A DNA stretch of 30,606 bases, taken from contig CBFIIT010000018.1 in NCBI GenBank assembly GCA_965662725.1, positions 1 to 30,606 of the forward strand. The letters are read 5' to 3'. Below the pieces are notes generated by a model. The model made no database searches and was not told where the DNA came from. It worked only from the letters and a program-made list of their open reading frames with translations. Positions within the stretch are counted from its first letter, which is position 1. Every line of letters begins with the position of its first letter. This DNA comes from UBA8337 sp965662725. GTDB lineage: Bacteria > Pseudomonadota > Alphaproteobacteria > RS24. The position numbers were made by a program, and so were the translations under genes. This document shows, one piece after another, positions 29,927 to 30,606 of this stretch.

Positions 29927-30606
29927 TTAATCGTCAGATTTTTCTTCGGTGGCGGCCGCCTCAGCAGCTTCCTCAGCCGGTGCTTCTTCAGCAGCGGTTT
30001 CTTCCGCAGGTGCTTCCTCAGCAGGTGCTTCTTCAGCTTGAGCTTCCTCAGCAGGAGCCTCTTCAGCAGGAGCTTCTTCCAAAGCCGGCTCAGCCATTGG
30101 CTGTTCCGCTGCACCGAGATCGATACCCGCCGCACCACTGCTCTCTTCAATACCGGCAATGACCGCTTTTGAAACCAGACCGCAATACAATTCGATAGCG
30201 CGTGACGCATCATCATTACCTGGAATCGGATAATCAATTGAATCCGGATCACAATTACTGTCGACAATGGCAATCACCGGAATGCCCAGCGTCTTCGCTT
30301 CGGCAATGGCAATTGACTCTTTATTCGTATCAACAACAAACATCAGCTCCGGCACACCGCCCATATCTTTAATGCCGCCCAGCGCCAATTCCAGCTTGTC
30401 GCGTTCGCGGGTCAGATTGAGGATTTCCTTTTTGGTCAAACCACCGGCGCCGTCGCCATCCAGTTTTTCTTCCAGTTCGCGCAGACGCTTAATGGAATTG
30501 GAAATGGTTTGCCAATTGGTCAGCGTGCCGCCGAGCCAACGTGAATTCATGAAATATTGTGCGCACTGCGAAGCGTGGCGGCCAATCGGCTCGCTGGCTT
30601 GACGCT
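29927..30606 (-). CDS. rpsB: 30S ribosomal protein S2 (5' end outside the window) with an Ala/Glu tail
   Basis: The visible 225 residues begin in the S2 core and include AQYFMNSRWLGGTLTNWQTIS, SIKRLRELEEKL, MFVVDTNKESIAIAEAKTLGIPVIAIVDSN and YPIPGNDDASRAI, all S2 hallmarks. S2 helps recruit S1 to the small subunit. The frame is open to the window edge at 30606, so the first part of the gene is missing. After the core, about 50 residues are a low-complexity tail of imperfect APAEE repeats (29963-30085) ending in EEKSDD. Extended tails of this kind are known in some alphaproteobacterial S2 proteins; their role is not established. Confidence 0.96.
   Translation of the reverse strand, partial: RQASEPIGRHASQCAQYFMNSRWLGGTLTNWQTISNSIKRLRELEEKLDGDGAGGLTKKEILNLTRERDKLELALGGIKDMGGVPELMFVVDTNKESIAIAEAKTLGIPVIAIVDSNCDPDSIDYPIPGNDDASRAIELYCGLVSKAVIAGIEESSGAAGIDLGAAEQPMAEPALEEAPAEEAPAEEAQAEEAPAEEAPAEETAAEEAPAEEAAEAAATEEKSDD

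Noticed and set aside
29963..30085. Short tandem repeats resembling a small CRISPR array
   Set aside because: Repeats are 15 bases or less, without spacers, in frame with rpsB, and encode APAEE units.

Overview
The window is a 30.6 kb piece of an alphaproteobacterial chromosome. Three things point there. The gene order is the well-known alphaproteobacterial block rpsB-tsf-pyrH-frr-uppS-cdsA-dxr-rseP-bamA-skp-lpxD-lpxA-lpxI-lpxB / gltA / gltX / comEC / lexA / trpC-trpD-trpG-trpE-ppiD / tpiA / secG / pyrG-kdsA. UDP-diacylglucosamine hydrolysis is done by an LpxI-type enzyme. The sequence before lexA resembles the alphaproteobacterial LexA operator (GTTC-N7-GTTC). Base composition is moderate. 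The order suggests a Caulobacterales, Hyphomonadales or Rhizobiales-like lineage, but I cannot name a genus from sequence alone.

Layout. 1-315: no gene. It holds two copies of a 130-bp tandem unit with strong hairpins, then a candidate promoter. 316-1052 (+): a small accessory locus with a short DUF1902-like protein, a RelE/ParE-type toxin that lacks its normal N-terminus, and an HTH antitoxin. 1049-3962 (-): kdsA, pyrG and secG (KDO-8-phosphate synthase, CTP synthase, Sec translocon subunit). 4112-4369 (+): a small DUF2158/YodC-like gene. 4332-5099 (-): tpiA. 5235-11096 (+): a tightly coupled operon of ppiD followed by trpE, trpG, trpD and trpC, with four junctions that overlap by 1-4 nt or abut. 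11175-11846 (+): lexA behind a LexA-box-like site. 11868-13853 (-): comEC. 13989-16764 (+): gltX and gltA. 16765-30606 (-): a long envelope-plus-translation superoperon running from rpsB (cut by the window end) down to lpxB.

How the genes work together. Five genes build lipid A or its KDO core (kdsA, lpxA, lpxD, lpxI, lpxB). Four make, insert or mature envelope proteins (secG, ppiD, skp, bamA), and rseP is the envelope-stress site-2 protease. uppS, dxr and cdsA supply the lipid carrier, isoprenoid and phospholipid precursors. rpsB, tsf, frr and gltX serve translation. pyrG and pyrH serve pyrimidine nucleotides. gltA and tpiA are central carbon enzymes, and trpE/G/D/C make tryptophan from chorismate together with TrpF and TrpAB, which are not in this window.

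Most of the window is ordinary core genome. The points worth a second look are the structured tandem repeat at the left edge, the chimeric toxin-antitoxin remnant beside it, the absence of fabZ from the lpxD-lpxA junction and of moaC-moeA from the trpC-lexA junction, the Ala/Glu repeat tail of ribosomal protein S2, and a strong hairpin terminator that splits rpsB-tsf from pyrH. I found no CRISPR array, insertion sequence, tRNA or rRNA, and no convincing new multi-gene system.
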